The notes: generated from the sequence alone by a model not told the origin. A stretch of 32,964 nt of DNA from Aggregatilineales bacterium (GCA_029975765.1 JARKOK010000101.1:1-32964), one strand, 5' to 3'; positions 1 to 7,898 are shown, numbered from the stretch's first letter. A program made the numbers and translations.

Positions 1-47
1 CCTTTTGGGGCTTGTGTACCCGCTTGTTGACCAAATTGACCGCTCAT
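1..47 (-). CDS. Possible 5' end of an outward-reading ORF, left copy (partial)
   Basis: Reading leftward from an ATG at 47, the frame stays open to the window edge and gives 15 codons (MSGQFGQQAGTQAPK). The Gln/Gly-rich start resembles a disordered N-terminus, but no family can be recognised. The only purine-rich stretch upstream (acaagg) is one base from the ATG, which is a poor ribosome-binding site. An identical copy lies at the right edge. If real, this is a gene carried by the repeated element. Confidence 0.25.
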   Translation of the reverse strand, partial: MSGQFGQQAGTQAPK

Positions 48-137
48 ACCTTGTCCATTTATCTTAATCGTCTTCTCGGTTGGCCTCAGCCCTTGCAGAT
101 CAAGGCTTTGGCTTTCCCTATCTAGCATAAGGCCCTA
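1..137. repeat. Terminal inverted repeat, left copy (137 bp)
   Basis: Bases 1-137 are the exact reverse complement of 32828-32964. The match stops at 138, where the left copy has a and the right copy implies t. The repeat is AT-richer than the core of the window. It contains the last four codons and stop of the neighbouring small gene and, near the outer edge, the possible start of an outward-reading ORF. Both copies run off the window, so the full repeat is not visible. It may be the edge of a multicopy element at which an assembly stopped. It is unlikely to be the end of a transposon carrying the whole window, because the interior is ordinary chromosomal genes. Confidence 0.95.
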
Positions 138-388
138 ATAAATTCTTCGTAGACCGCTCTAGGAGCACCTAGAGTAATCTCATAAGTCGGGAACCATGCA
201 TCTGGATCGTCGAAATTTCCGCCATCTGATAACCTGCTGCTTTCGTGAATGGATGTAATATCACACAAGGCTAACCTTCTAGCCTGCTCAATATCACCAT
301 CTTCCATAAGGTATTGAACAGCAGTTGCGAGATACCGCTCGTACTCTTTATTAGTCTTGGTCATGCTGTTAGGTATGTAGGAAACCAT
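122..388 (-). CDS. Small hypothetical protein (88 aa)
   Basis: This 88-residue protein is not recognised. It looks soluble, has no membrane segment or signal peptide, and is acidic, with a helical first half (NKEYERYLATAVQYLMEDGD) and the motif DDPDAWFPTYEI in the second half. The ATG at 388 is preceded by a good ribosome-binding site (aggaga, four bases upstream), which favours it over the in-frame ATG eight codons later. Base composition is clearly more AT-rich than the genes that follow, suggesting acquired DNA. The last four codons (RALC) and the stop lie inside the 137 bp repeat, so the present C-terminus may have been created at a repeat junction. It could be a small immunity or antitoxin-like protein, but nothing shows this. 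Confidence 0.55.
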   Translation of the reverse strand: MVSYIPNSMTKTNKEYERYLATAVQYLMEDGDIEQARRLALCDITSIHESSRLSDGGNFDDPDAWFPTYEITLGAPRAVYEEFIRALC

Positions 389-430
389 TATCTCCTAGAA
401 TAAAATACTCCCATTGCAGCGTCAACTACC

Positions 431-1810
431 TCACTCCTTCGGCACGGCCAGCGTCAGCGCCTCGGCCAGATTACGCGCTTCCAGCAGCTTAAGGGTGGGC
501 GGCAGGCCGTCAATCTTGCGGCGGGTTTTTGGCAGCAGCACGCGCTTAAAGCCCATCTTGGCCGCTTCGTTCAGCCGCGCGGGAAGCTGCCCGACCGCGC
601 GCAGTTCCCCGCTGAGGCCGACTTCACCCACCACCGCCAGATCAGCGGGAATCGCCCGGTCGTAATAGCTGGAGGCCATCGCCACCGCCATCGCCAGATC
701 GGCGGCGGGTTCGCTCACCGTCAGGCCGCCGATGATGTTGATAAACACATCCTGCTCGTGCAGCTTGAGGCCGACCCGTTTGCTCAGCACGGCGCTGATA
801 ATCAGCAGGCGGTTGATATCCACGCCGTTCGGGGTGCGGCGCGGGTTGCCAAAGCTGGTCGGGCTGGTGAGCGCCTGCACTTCGACCAGCAGCGGGCGCG
901 TGCCTTCCATCGTCACGGCGATGGCCGACCCCGGCGCATTGACCACGCGCTCGGCTAAAAATGCCTCGGACGGATTCGGCACTTCGACCATGCCGTCGCC
1001 CGCCATTTCAAACACGCCGACCTCGCTGGTCGCGCCGAAACGATTTTTGACGCTCCGCAGCAGCCGGAACGCCTGGAATGGGTCGCCTTCCAGATACAGC
1101 ACCGTGTCCACGATGTGTTCCAGCACGCGCGGCCCGGCGATGTTGCCCTCTTTGGTGACGTGGCCGACCAGAAACACGCTGATACCGCTCGATTTGGCGA
1201 GGTGCTGCAAGCGGCTGGCGCACTCGCGCACCTGCGTCACGCTGCCCGGCGACGACTCAATTTCCTCCATGTAGGTCGTCTGAATTGAGTCAATCACGAG
1301 AATCACAGGATTCAACTGCCGGACGTGTTCGAAGATGCTGCCGAGGTTGGTTTCGGTCAGCAGGTACAGGTTGTCGGATTGCAGGTTCATGCGGTCGGCG
1401 CGCATCTTGATCTGCCGCGCCGATTCTTCGCCGCTGACGTATAACACTGTCCCGGCGGTATCAGCCAATAAAACACTGACCGAAAGCAGAATGGTTGACT
1501 TTCCAATGCCCGGATCGCCACTCAGCAGGATGATACTGCCCGGCACGATGCCGCCGCCGAGGACGCGGCTGAACTCTTCGACCGGCACGTACAGCCGTTC
1601 GCCCACTTCGCCGCTGATTTCGTTCAACCGCTGCGGGCGCGATTGGAGTGCGCCAACCGGGGCAGGCCGCCGTGAGTTTGCCGGCTTCGCCACCTCGACA
1701 ATTTCTTCCACCATCGTATTAAACTGCCCGCAGCCGGGGCAGCGGCCAAAGCCTTTGGGCGACTGGTAGCCGCAGTTCTGGCAGACGAATTTGGTGCGCG
1801 TTTTAGGCAT
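431..1810 (-). CDS. radA: DNA repair protein RadA (Sms)
   Basis: RadA is a RecA-like ATPase that drives branch migration of recombination intermediates on single-stranded DNA. The 459-residue length is normal for the family. An N-terminal zinc ribbon has Cys10, 13, 24 and 27. The Walker A motif GDPGIGKST is at 98-106, Walker B VILVID at 169-174, and the RadA signature KNRFG at 255-259. The C-terminal third is the Lon-protease-like domain (DLAMAVAMASS, VGEVGLSGELR). All key residues are present. The ATG at 1810 gives a start directly before the zinc ribbon. The gene is transcribed alone on the minus strand, divergent from the small membrane protein at 1968, and has an extended -10 promoter at 1851-1859. 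Confidence 0.97.
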   Translation of the reverse strand: MPKTRTKFVCQNCGYQSPKGFGRCPGCGQFNTMVEEIVEVAKPANSRRPAPVGALQSRPQRLNEISGEVGERLYVPVEEFSRVLGGGIVPGSIILLSGDPGIGKSTILLSVSVLLADTAGTVLYVSGEESARQIKMRADRMNLQSDNLYLLTETNLGSIFEHVRQLNPVILVIDSIQTTYMEEIESSPGSVTQVRECASRLQHLAKSSGISVFLVGHVTKEGNIAGPRVLEHIVDTVLYLEGDPFQAFRLLRSVKNRFGATSEVGVFEMAGDGMVEVPNPSEAFLAERVVNAPGSAIAVTMEGTRPLLVEVQALTSPTSFGNPRRTPNGVDINRLLIISAVLSKRVGLKLHEQDVFINIIGGLTVSEPAADLAMAVAMASSYYDRAIPADLAVVGEVGLSGELRAVGQLPARLNEAAKMGFKRVLLPKTRRKIDGLPPTLKLLEARNLAEALTLAVPKE

Positions 1811-1850
1811 AGCGATCTCTCATCACTGAACACTTGTGCTAATTGATTTC

Positions 1851-1859
1851 ATTATAGCA
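1851..1859 (-). promoter_or_regulatory. Extended -10 promoter for radA
   Basis: On the minus strand this reads TGCTATAAT, a perfect extended -10 element. It lies about 40 bases upstream of the radA ATG. No good -35 hexamer is seen, as is usual for extended -10 promoters. The predicted transcription start is near 1844. Confidence 0.55.
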
Positions 1860-1921
1860 TGTTCGCGCAGGCACACCCACCACCCCTGACAAAAGCTCTA
1901 GCCTTTCTCACAAACAGGCCG

Positions 1922-1930
1922 TGTTACACT
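1922..1930 (+). promoter_or_regulatory. Extended -10 promoter for the 1968 gene
   Basis: TGTTACACT fits an extended -10 (TGn plus TACACT) and lies 37 bases before the ATG at 1968. It faces away from the radA promoter in a divergent intergenic region. The -35 region is weak. Confidence 0.4.
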
Positions 1931-1967
1931 GGTTGAGCACGTAAGCGAAGTAATCGAGGCCCGAACA

Positions 1968-2381
1968 ATGGAGTTCACCGCCAGTATTTCAATTGATGCC
2001 TGCCGCCGCCGCCTGACCAGCCATGAAACCCGGATCGCCGCGTTTGCCGATACCCGGGTGGTGCTGAACCGCCTGCCAGATAACCGCACCCAGTTTGCGG
2101 TACGGCGGGTCTGGACCGGCGTGCAAAACTGGTTTCAGTATCCGATTTTGCAGGTGACCGGGATGCTCACCCCGACCGGCAGCGCCCGGACGACCATCAC
2201 GGTTTACTTCGAAGTACGCGAACTGGGATTACTGCTGCTGGGGCTGCTGTTCCTGCTGCTGCTGCTGGCGCTGTCTCATCCACAGGTGGTATCCGCCTGG
2301 GTGATGATCCTCGCGCTGGCCGCGCTGCTGGTGTATGAGACATATGTCCTGCGCCGCGTCATACGTGACCTGCGGGCTTAA
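1968..2381 (+). CDS. Hypothetical membrane protein with two C-terminal TM helices
   Basis: This 137-residue protein is not recognised. Residues 1-85 are a polar domain with alternating beta-like segments (ITVYFEVREL, FAVRRVWTGVQNWFQYP). They are followed by two hydrophobic helices at about 87-103 (very Leu-rich) and 107-125, ending in a basic tail (LRRVIRDLRA). There is no signal peptide, so the N-terminal domain and the tail probably both face the cytoplasm with a short helical hairpin in the membrane. The ATG has a modest ribosome-binding site (cgagg, nine bases upstream). It stands alone between radA and the PPOX gene, and context gives no clue to function. Confidence 0.7.
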   Translation: MEFTASISIDACRRRLTSHETRIAAFADTRVVLNRLPDNRTQFAVRRVWTGVQNWFQYPILQVTGMLTPTGSARTTITVYFEVRELGLLLLGLLFLLLLLALSHPQVVSAWVMILALAALLVYETYVLRRVIRDLRA

Positions 2382-2499
2382 CCCACACGCCGCTCAAAAC
2401 CGAAATCGTTTTTTCGCAGGGGCGCGGCAGCCCACTGCCGTAATCCCACTGTGCTTATCCGCCAGCGAACAGCCAGGCCACCCACCCTGACAGCGGGTG

Positions 2500-2508
2500 T
2501 GGTATGAT
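2500..2508 (+). promoter_or_regulatory. Extended -10 promoter for the PPOX gene
   Basis: TGGTATGAT fits an extended -10 element 42 bases before the ATG at 2551. A longer reading frame that starts at 2497 would begin upstream of the resulting transcript, which supports the downstream ATG as the real start. Confidence 0.45.
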
Positions 2509-2550
2509 GGTTGCCATTTATGTCTCAGTCTCAATAAAGGAACGATTCCC

Positions 2551-2940
2551 ATGTTCACCGATGAAATCCGCGCTTTCCTGCAAAAACCGCTGATTGCGCG
2601 GATGTCCACGATTGACCCGGACGGCTGGCCGCACACCGTACCGGTCTGGTTTATGCTTGATGGCGATGAAATTGCCATCATCAGCGTGCGGCAAACGGCG
2701 AAGATCGGTCACATCCAGGCCAATCCCAAAGGAGCGGTGCAGGTGGGTGGTGACGACAGCGCGGGTTACATGCTGAAAGGCACCTTCCGCATCGAAGAAG
2801 ACCCGGATCGCGCGTGGATGAAGAAACTGACCTACCACTACGAAAGTGGCGAAAAGGCCGAGAAGGATATTGCCGACTGGACGCCGCTGGATATGATCGT
2901 ACTGCGTTTCACGCCGAAATCCGTGTTTAAAGTGGCGTGA
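2551..2940 (+). CDS. Pyridoxamine 5'-phosphate oxidase-like (PPOX-class) flavin/F420-binding protein
   Basis: A 129-residue split-barrel protein. The N-terminal pattern (AFLQKPLIARMSTIDPDGWPHTVPVWFMLDG) is typical of PPOX-class proteins, which bind FMN, F420 or haem on a dimeric split beta-barrel and act as small oxidoreductases or cofactor-binding proteins. The substrate cannot be told from sequence. The ATG at 2551 is chosen over the upstream alternative because aaagga precedes it at a usable distance and family members begin close to the AFL motif. The downstream redox protein starts 30 bases later behind its own -10 element, so the two may be partly co-transcribed. Both may belong to redox metabolism. 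Confidence 0.85.
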   Translation: MFTDEIRAFLQKPLIARMSTIDPDGWPHTVPVWFMLDGDEIAIISVRQTAKIGHIQANPKGAVQVGGDDSAGYMLKGTFRIEEDPDRAWMKKLTYHYESGEKAEKDIADWTPLDMIVLRFTPKSVFKVA

Positions 2941-2946
2941 TATAAT
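2938..2946 (+). promoter_or_regulatory. Extended -10 promoter overlapping the PPOX stop codon
   Basis: TGATATAAT is a perfect extended -10. Its TGA is the stop codon of the upstream PPOX gene, so the promoter for the C_GCAxxG_C_C gene is embedded in the end of its neighbour. The ATG at 2971 lies 24 bases after the -10. Confidence 0.55.
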
Positions 2947-2970
2947 CAGAACCAATCAGGAGGCAGGCGC

Positions 2971-3450
2971 ATGTTTGACGCGACTACCATTGACGCGACC
3001 GTCGCCGCGTCGCTGGAATACTTCAACGACGGTTACAATTGTGCCGAAGCGGTGCTGCTGGCGGTCAGCCGGGCGGCAGGCTACGACTCCCCGCTCATCC
3101 CGCGCATTGCCTCCGGTCTGGGGGGCGGCATCGGGCGGCAGGGCGAAGTCTGCGGCACGTTGAGCGGCGGCGCGCTGGTCGTTGGTCTGCTGCACGGGCG
3201 CGACCGGGCCGACGAAGTGGAGAAAAAAGAAGCGGTCACCGCCAAAGCCGCCGAACTGGTGCGGCGGTTCGCTTATCTCAACGGCGCGATCTGCTGTCGG
3301 GACATCCTCGGCGTGGAACTGAACACCGAAGCCGGTTCGCGTGAATTCCATGACCGGAATCTGAAAAGCACCACCTGTTCGGTGGCGATGATTCACGCGG
3401 TGCGAACTTTAATGGAACTCCTGAACGAATGGGAAGTGGAACGAGGGTAA
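2971..3450 (+). CDS. C_GCAxxG_C_C family redox protein
   Basis: The 159-residue protein fits the C_GCAxxG_C_C family of putative redox-active proteins. Cysteines are conserved at 24 (YNCAEAVL), 61 (GEVCGTLSGG, the CGxxxG core), 108-109 (ICCRDILG) and 136 (TTCSVAM). The glycine-rich stretch GLGGGIGRQGE before the core is also typical. The family is thought to use its cysteines for electron transfer or metal binding, but no reaction is established. A strong aggagg ribosome-binding site precedes the ATG. The permease gene follows six bases after the stop codon, so the three genes to 5346 probably form an operon. Confidence 0.88.
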   Translation: MFDATTIDATVAASLEYFNDGYNCAEAVLLAVSRAAGYDSPLIPRIASGLGGGIGRQGEVCGTLSGGALVVGLLHGRDRADEVEKKEAVTAKAAELVRRFAYLNGAICCRDILGVELNTEAGSREFHDRNLKSTTCSVAMIHAVRTLMELLNEWEVERG

Positions 3451-3456
3451 ACGTAG

Positions 3457-4497
<1,041 letters not shown>

Positions 4498-4554
4498 AGT
4501 AATGAGGGATGAGTAAAACGGCGCTGCACTCATACCCGGTATCTGGAGAGACTA

Positions 4555-5346
4555 ATGGAAGCAACTGACCACCTGCACCAACACGAATACCACGACGAGC
4601 ACGAGCACGACCACCGCCGCGAAACGGCGCAGGCGTGGCTGAAAACGGCGATCCTGCTGGCGCTGGGCGCGTATTTTGCCTACAACATCGTGACCGGCAA
4701 TCTGGCGAATTACATCAACCAGCGGTTCGCGTGGCTGTCGTATGTTGCCGTCGTGTTATTTCTGGTGCTGGGCGCGGCCAGCGCGTGGGCATTAGTCCGT
4801 AATCGCGGTCAGGCTGCCTGTGCCTGTGACGATCATGACCACGAGCATATCACCTGGCGGGCGCTGGCCGTCGTGGCGATTCCGCTGGTGCTGGGCACGC
4901 TCATCCCGTCGCGCCCGCTGGGGTCGGCGGCCATCAACGGCGATATCAGCGTGAATGCCGCCGTCAGCGCGAACTTCACCGCTTTCAACAGCGACCCGCT
5001 GAAATGGAACGTGCTGGACTGGCTGCGCGCTTTTAACGGCGCGGAGGGCGCCGCCAGCTTCGCCGGCAAGCAGGCCGACGTGGTGGGCTTCGTATACCGC
5101 GAAGCGACCTTCCCGGCAGGCAGCTTCATGGTGGCGCGTTTCACGGTAAGCTGCTGCGTGGCCGATGCGTCCGCTATCGGGCTGCCGGTGCTGTGGGAGG
5201 CTGCCGGCGATTTCCCGCAGGATACCTGGGTGCGCGTGCAGGGGACGTTCGAGGTGGGCGAGTTCCGGGGCGACACCGTGCCGGTGCTGCGCGCCGCCAG
5301 TGTGGAACGGGTCGAGCAGCCCGAACACCCGTATCTGTACCCGTGA
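4555..5346 (+). CDS. ycgQ: TIGR03943/DUF1980 membrane protein (YcgQ family) with His-rich N-terminus
   Basis: The 263-residue protein matches the TIGR03943 (YcgQ) family, partner of YcgR permeases. Residues 6-22 contain eight histidines among acidic residues, a likely metal-binding stretch. Two membrane helices follow (about 29-47 and 60-82), then a Cys/His/Asp stretch (AACACDDHDHEH) and a third hydrophobic helix near 104-118. The C-terminal half is the family's soluble domain (QADVVGFVYRE, MVARFTVSCCVADA, DTWVRVQGTF). The ATG has a good ribosome-binding site (ggagag). The histidine and cysteine clusters support metal handling together with the upstream permease, but the metal cannot be named. 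Confidence 0.87.
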   Translation: MEATDHLHQHEYHDEHEHDHRRETAQAWLKTAILLALGAYFAYNIVTGNLANYINQRFAWLSYVAVVLFLVLGAASAWALVRNRGQAACACDDHDHEHITWRALAVVAIPLVLGTLIPSRPLGSAAINGDISVNAAVSANFTAFNSDPLKWNVLDWLRAFNGAEGAASFAGKQADVVGFVYREATFPAGSFMVARFTVSCCVADASAIGLPVLWEAAGDFPQDTWVRVQGTFEVGEFRGDTVPVLRAASVERVEQPEHPYLYP

Positions 5347-5370
5347 TGGATGGAGAAAGGAAACACGCTG

Positions 5371-5634
5371 ATGGCCGTCGCGCCAATATTTACTCCGAAT
5401 CCGTTGTTTGATGAGATATTGGATTTCCTTGCTTCCGGCCCATCTTCAGAGCAGATTATCGCGTTCCAGCCATCTAACACGCTTGACCAACGCCTGCATG
5501 ATCTGCTAGATCGCAACAGTCGTGATCGGCTGACAGCCGAGGAGCGTACTGAACTGGACGAGTTCTTACGGCTGAACCAGTTTATGAACCTGCTGAAGAT
5601 TCGCGCTCGCAAAAAATTAACTGAGGGGTCATGA
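5371..5634 (+). CDS. Small protein of the cyanobacterial/Chloroflexota HNH-associated pair
   Basis: An 87-residue acidic, helical protein (LFDEILDFLASGPSSEQIIAF, then LTAEERTELDEFLRLNQFMNLLKIRARKKL). Proteins of this pattern are found directly upstream of small HNH nucleases in cyanobacteria and Chloroflexota. This association is recalled, not searched. The ATG at 5371 is preferred over the one at 5350 because aaagga lies upstream of it. The stop codon overlaps the HNH gene start in an ATGA junction, so translation of the two is probably coupled. It may be an antitoxin-like or accessory partner of the nuclease, though no such role is established here. Confidence 0.75.
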   Translation: MAVAPIFTPNPLFDEILDFLASGPSSEQIIAFQPSNTLDQRLHDLLDRNSRDRLTAEERTELDEFLRLNQFMNLLKIRARKKLTEGS

Positions 5635-6068
5635 CCGCTGTCAGTGATGAACTGCGATGCCTGGTTATAGAACGAGCCGGAAACTGCTGCGAGTACTGTT
5701 TGCTGAACCAGGCGGATAACACGTTTTCCTTCCATATTGACCACATCATTTCGGAAAAACACGGTGGCGAAACAGCCGCGCAAAATCTGTGTCTGAGCTG
5801 TCCGATTTGTAACAGCTTTAAGGGCAGCGACATCGGCTCAATTGATCATCAGACGAAGCATTTAACACCCTTGTACAATCCACGCCAACAGGTATGGTCA
5901 GAACACTTCCAACTTAATGGTGGGGTCATTGAACCACGAACACCTGAAGCGCGAGTAAGGATATTCCTACTGCGTTTGAACCAACTGGATCGTGTGTTTG
6001 AACGCCAGGAACTATCGTCATTAGGACGTTACCCCTGTCACCCACCTTCCCAAAACCACGAGACATAA
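5631..6068 (+). CDS. HNH endonuclease
   Basis: A 145-residue HNH nuclease. Zinc ligands appear as Cys20-x2-Cys23 and Cys57-x2-Cys60. The catalytic segment is HIDHI (His35, Asp37, His38), followed by GGxxxxxNLCLSC with Asn52. The C-terminus ends in GRYP plus a short extension, close to the usual family end, so it appears complete. Members cut DNA with a single metal ion, but their cellular role in this two-gene arrangement is unclear. The start overlaps the preceding gene by four bases. The isomerase gene starts one base after the stop codon, although it seems functionally unrelated. Confidence 0.88.
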   Translation: MTAVSDELRCLVIERAGNCCEYCLLNQADNTFSFHIDHIISEKHGGETAAQNLCLSCPICNSFKGSDIGSIDHQTKHLTPLYNPRQQVWSEHFQLNGGVIEPRTPEARVRIFLLRLNQLDRVFERQELSSLGRYPCHPPSQNHET

Positions 6069-6069
6069 T

Positions 6070-6888
6070 ATGCTCGACTTTTCCTGTCACACCTGGGGTT
6101 TTACCGATCTGACGCTGCCGGAGGCGCTGGGCACGATGGCGCGGTTGGGCTTCCGTTATGTGGACATCGGCAGCGGCGCGAATTTCAACGCCGCCCGCGC
6201 CGCCGCTAACCCGCGTAAAGCCGCGCTGGAAATCCGCGCTGACCTTGACCTGTTTGACCTGCAAGTGAGCGATGTATACCTGCTGCTGCCGCGCATCTCG
6301 TCGGCTGATGAGCGCCGCCAGCGCGAACTGGACCTGTATCACGCGCTGGTGCGGTTCGCGGTCGAACTTGGCACGCCGGGCATCACGCTGTCGCCGGGGC
6401 TGCCGCAGCCGGACGACGAAACCGGCGCGGTCGAGCGGGCCGCCGCCGCGTTACGTGACATGGTGGCACAGGGCGCGGACGCCGGTTTGCGTGTCAGCAT
6501 CGAACCGCATCTGGACTCGCTGGCCGCCACGCCGGAAGCGGCGCTGCAACTGGTGAACGACGTGCCGGGGCTGGCGCTCACGGTGGATTGGGCGCATCTG
6601 GTATGCCAGGGCATCCCGCATGAAACGATTCTGACGCTGCTGCCCCACGCCCAACACATCCAACTGCGGCAGGCCGCCAGAGGGCGGCTGCAAACGCCGT
6701 TTGAGCAGGGGGAGATTGATCTGCCGCGCGTGGTAGCGGACATGCTGGCGGCGGGTTATGATGGGCGGTTGTGTGTCGAAGTGCTGCAAACACCCGGCTG
6801 GCATGGTCTGATAGCCGTGAATTCCATGCGCGAGTGCGCCCGCCTGCGTGACGAACTGCGCGCCGCGCGGGATAAGATTAAAGCGTAA
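6070..6888 (+). CDS. Sugar phosphate isomerase/epimerase (xylose isomerase-like TIM barrel)
   Basis: A 272-residue protein of the AP endonuclease 2/xylose isomerase-like TIM barrel family. It starts with the typical strand DFSCHTWGF and carries candidate metal ligands Glu145 (SIEPH), Asp173 and His176 (TVDWAH), His196 (HIQLR) and Glu237 (CVEVLQ). These enzymes isomerise or epimerise sugars, sugar phosphates or inositols using a divalent metal. The substrate is not evident. The start codon lacks a strong ribosome-binding site and may depend on coupling to the HNH gene one base upstream. The stop codon TAA coincides with the first bases of a half copy of an 'aacacagag' dispersed repeat. Confidence 0.85.
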   Translation: MLDFSCHTWGFTDLTLPEALGTMARLGFRYVDIGSGANFNAARAAANPRKAALEIRADLDLFDLQVSDVYLLLPRISSADERRQRELDLYHALVRFAVELGTPGITLSPGLPQPDDETGAVERAAAALRDMVAQGADAGLRVSIEPHLDSLAATPEAALQLVNDVPGLALTVDWAHLVCQGIPHETILTLLPHAQHIQLRQAARGRLQTPFEQGEIDLPRVVADMLAAGYDGRLCVEVLQTPGWHGLIAVNSMRECARLRDELRAARDKIKA

Positions 6889-6910
6889 CACAGAGCGACA
6901 GAGAAAAGAT
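6886..6910 (+). repeat. Half copy of the 'aacacagag' dispersed repeat
   Basis: The sequence taacacagagcgacagag, followed by gaaaagat, matches the left arm of the longer palindromic repeat at 7427-7513. It begins at the isomerase stop codon and forms the 5' untranslated region of the next gene. Confidence 0.55.
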
Positions 6911-6915
6911 TCAAT

Positions 6916-7413
6916 ATGTCTCAACGATGGATCTGGATTGGGCTGGCGGTGATCGTGCTTGCCGTCGGCGTGGTCGTGGTGGTGACTCTGGCGCTGGTGC
7001 CGCAGGAGACAAACCCGGCATTCGCGGCGGCGGTCGAATTTGCCGAGGCCGCCGGTAAAGGTGATGATGCGACCGCTTTCGCGCGGCTGAGTCCGGCGCT
7101 GCAAGACTATGTCGAAGCGAACTGCGCCGACGGGGTATCGGCCTGTATTCAGAGTTACATTCCGCCGGAGTGGGGGCAGTTTCTCAGCGTGGTATTCCGC
7201 CGCGCCGCGCCCGATGGGGCCGCCTGGAATGTGGACTTGATCGCTACCTATGAGAAGGACAAGGGCTTCAGCGGCGTGTGCATTTACCAGCGCATGGAGC
7301 AGGACAGCGCGGGTGAGTGGCGCGTCACACGCTGGGCGGGATATGTCTCCTGCGGCGATCCGCTGTCGCGTAATATGGCGGCCAACCCCGACGCGCCCCA
7401 CACCGCGCCATGA
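6916..7413 (+). CDS. Membrane-anchored extracytoplasmic hypothetical protein
   Basis: A 165-residue protein with one N-terminal membrane helix (about 6-28, strongly Val/Leu-rich) and an outside domain. The domain (PAFAAAVEFAEAAGKGDDATAFARLSP) resembles the start of NTF2/DUF4878-type folds that follow a single anchor. It also has cysteines in CADGVSACIQ, GVCIYQ and YVSCGD that could form disulphides outside the cell. No enzyme motif is visible. The next gene overlaps the stop codon in an ATGA junction, suggesting the two extracytoplasmic proteins are made together. Confidence 0.7.
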   Translation: MSQRWIWIGLAVIVLAVGVVVVVTLALVPQETNPAFAAAVEFAEAAGKGDDATAFARLSPALQDYVEANCADGVSACIQSYIPPEWGQFLSVVFRRAAPDGAAWNVDLIATYEKDKGFSGVCIYQRMEQDSAGEWRVTRWAGYVSCGDPLSRNMAANPDAPHTAP

Positions 7414-7898
7414 CGATCAAAAGATTTAACACAGAGGTTCAGAGGCTCAGAGACTTGAAGAGAAAAACTTTGTTAAACTCTCTGTGGCTCTGCGTCTCCG
7501 TGTCTCTGTGTTATATTTTTGTATTATGTAGCTGTATACCGGCGCAAACGCCGCCGCAGTTGGCCTTCACACCCGGCGCGCCCGCCGTCATTACCGACGA
7601 ACTGTTTACCAACAGCGCCTTCAGCGTGCGCTACCCGACCGGCTGGCGCGTCGTGACTGGCGCGGCGGACGCCCCGCCCTCGGTGACGTTCGTCGCCGCC
7701 GATGATGTGTCCACGATTACCCTCACGGCGGCTGACCCCGGCGAACCGGAGCGCGACCCGGCGTTCCGGGTGGAAACTCGCCAGCTGTCGCTCGAAGGGC
7801 GGCGGATATATGTTGTCGCCCGCGTGCCGGTCCAGGACTGGCCGCGTTTTCAACCCACGTTTGAACGCCTGCTGGCGTCCGTCAAACCGGCTTCGTGA
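7410..7898 (+). CDS. Putative lipoprotein whose signal peptide is encoded by a dispersed repeat
   Basis: A 162-residue protein with a lipoprotein-like N-terminus: basic residues, a hydrophobic stretch at 21-39 and a lipobox-like LCSC ending at Cys42. Its domain (TDELFTNSAFSVRYPTGWRVVTG, then a later FERLLASVKPAS) resembles PsbP-like extracytoplasmic proteins in layout, but this is not certain. Residues 6-35 are encoded by the 7427-7513 palindromic repeat. The ATG at 7410 overlaps the previous stop. An alternative in-frame TTG at 7455 would give an n-region starting MKRKTLLN, which is more typical of a signal peptide. The mature domain is confident as coding sequence. The start is uncertain. 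Confidence 0.7.
   Translation: MTIKRFNTEVQRLRDLKRKTLLNSLWLCVSVSLCYIFVLCSCIPAQTPPQLAFTPGAPAVITDELFTNSAFSVRYPTGWRVVTGAADAPPSVTFVAADDVSTITLTAADPGEPERDPAFRVETRQLSLEGRRIYVVARVPVQDWPRFQPTFERLLASVKPAS
7427..7513. repeat. Palindromic 'aacacagag' dispersed repeat
   Basis: An 87 bp imperfect palindrome. The outer arms taacacagag (7427-7436) and ctctgtgtta (7504-7513) are perfectly complementary, and the inner arms (agaggctcagaga against tctctgtggctct) match with a few differences. Sequences of this type are dispersed in many environmental bacterial genomes, which is recalled and not searched. It lies wholly inside the open reading frame of the putative lipoprotein. A half copy is at 6886-6910. Confidence 0.7.

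Noticed and set aside
2497-2550. N-terminal extension of the PPOX protein
   Set aside because: It overlaps the extended -10 promoter and has no ribosome-binding site. The ATG at 2551 fits the family start.
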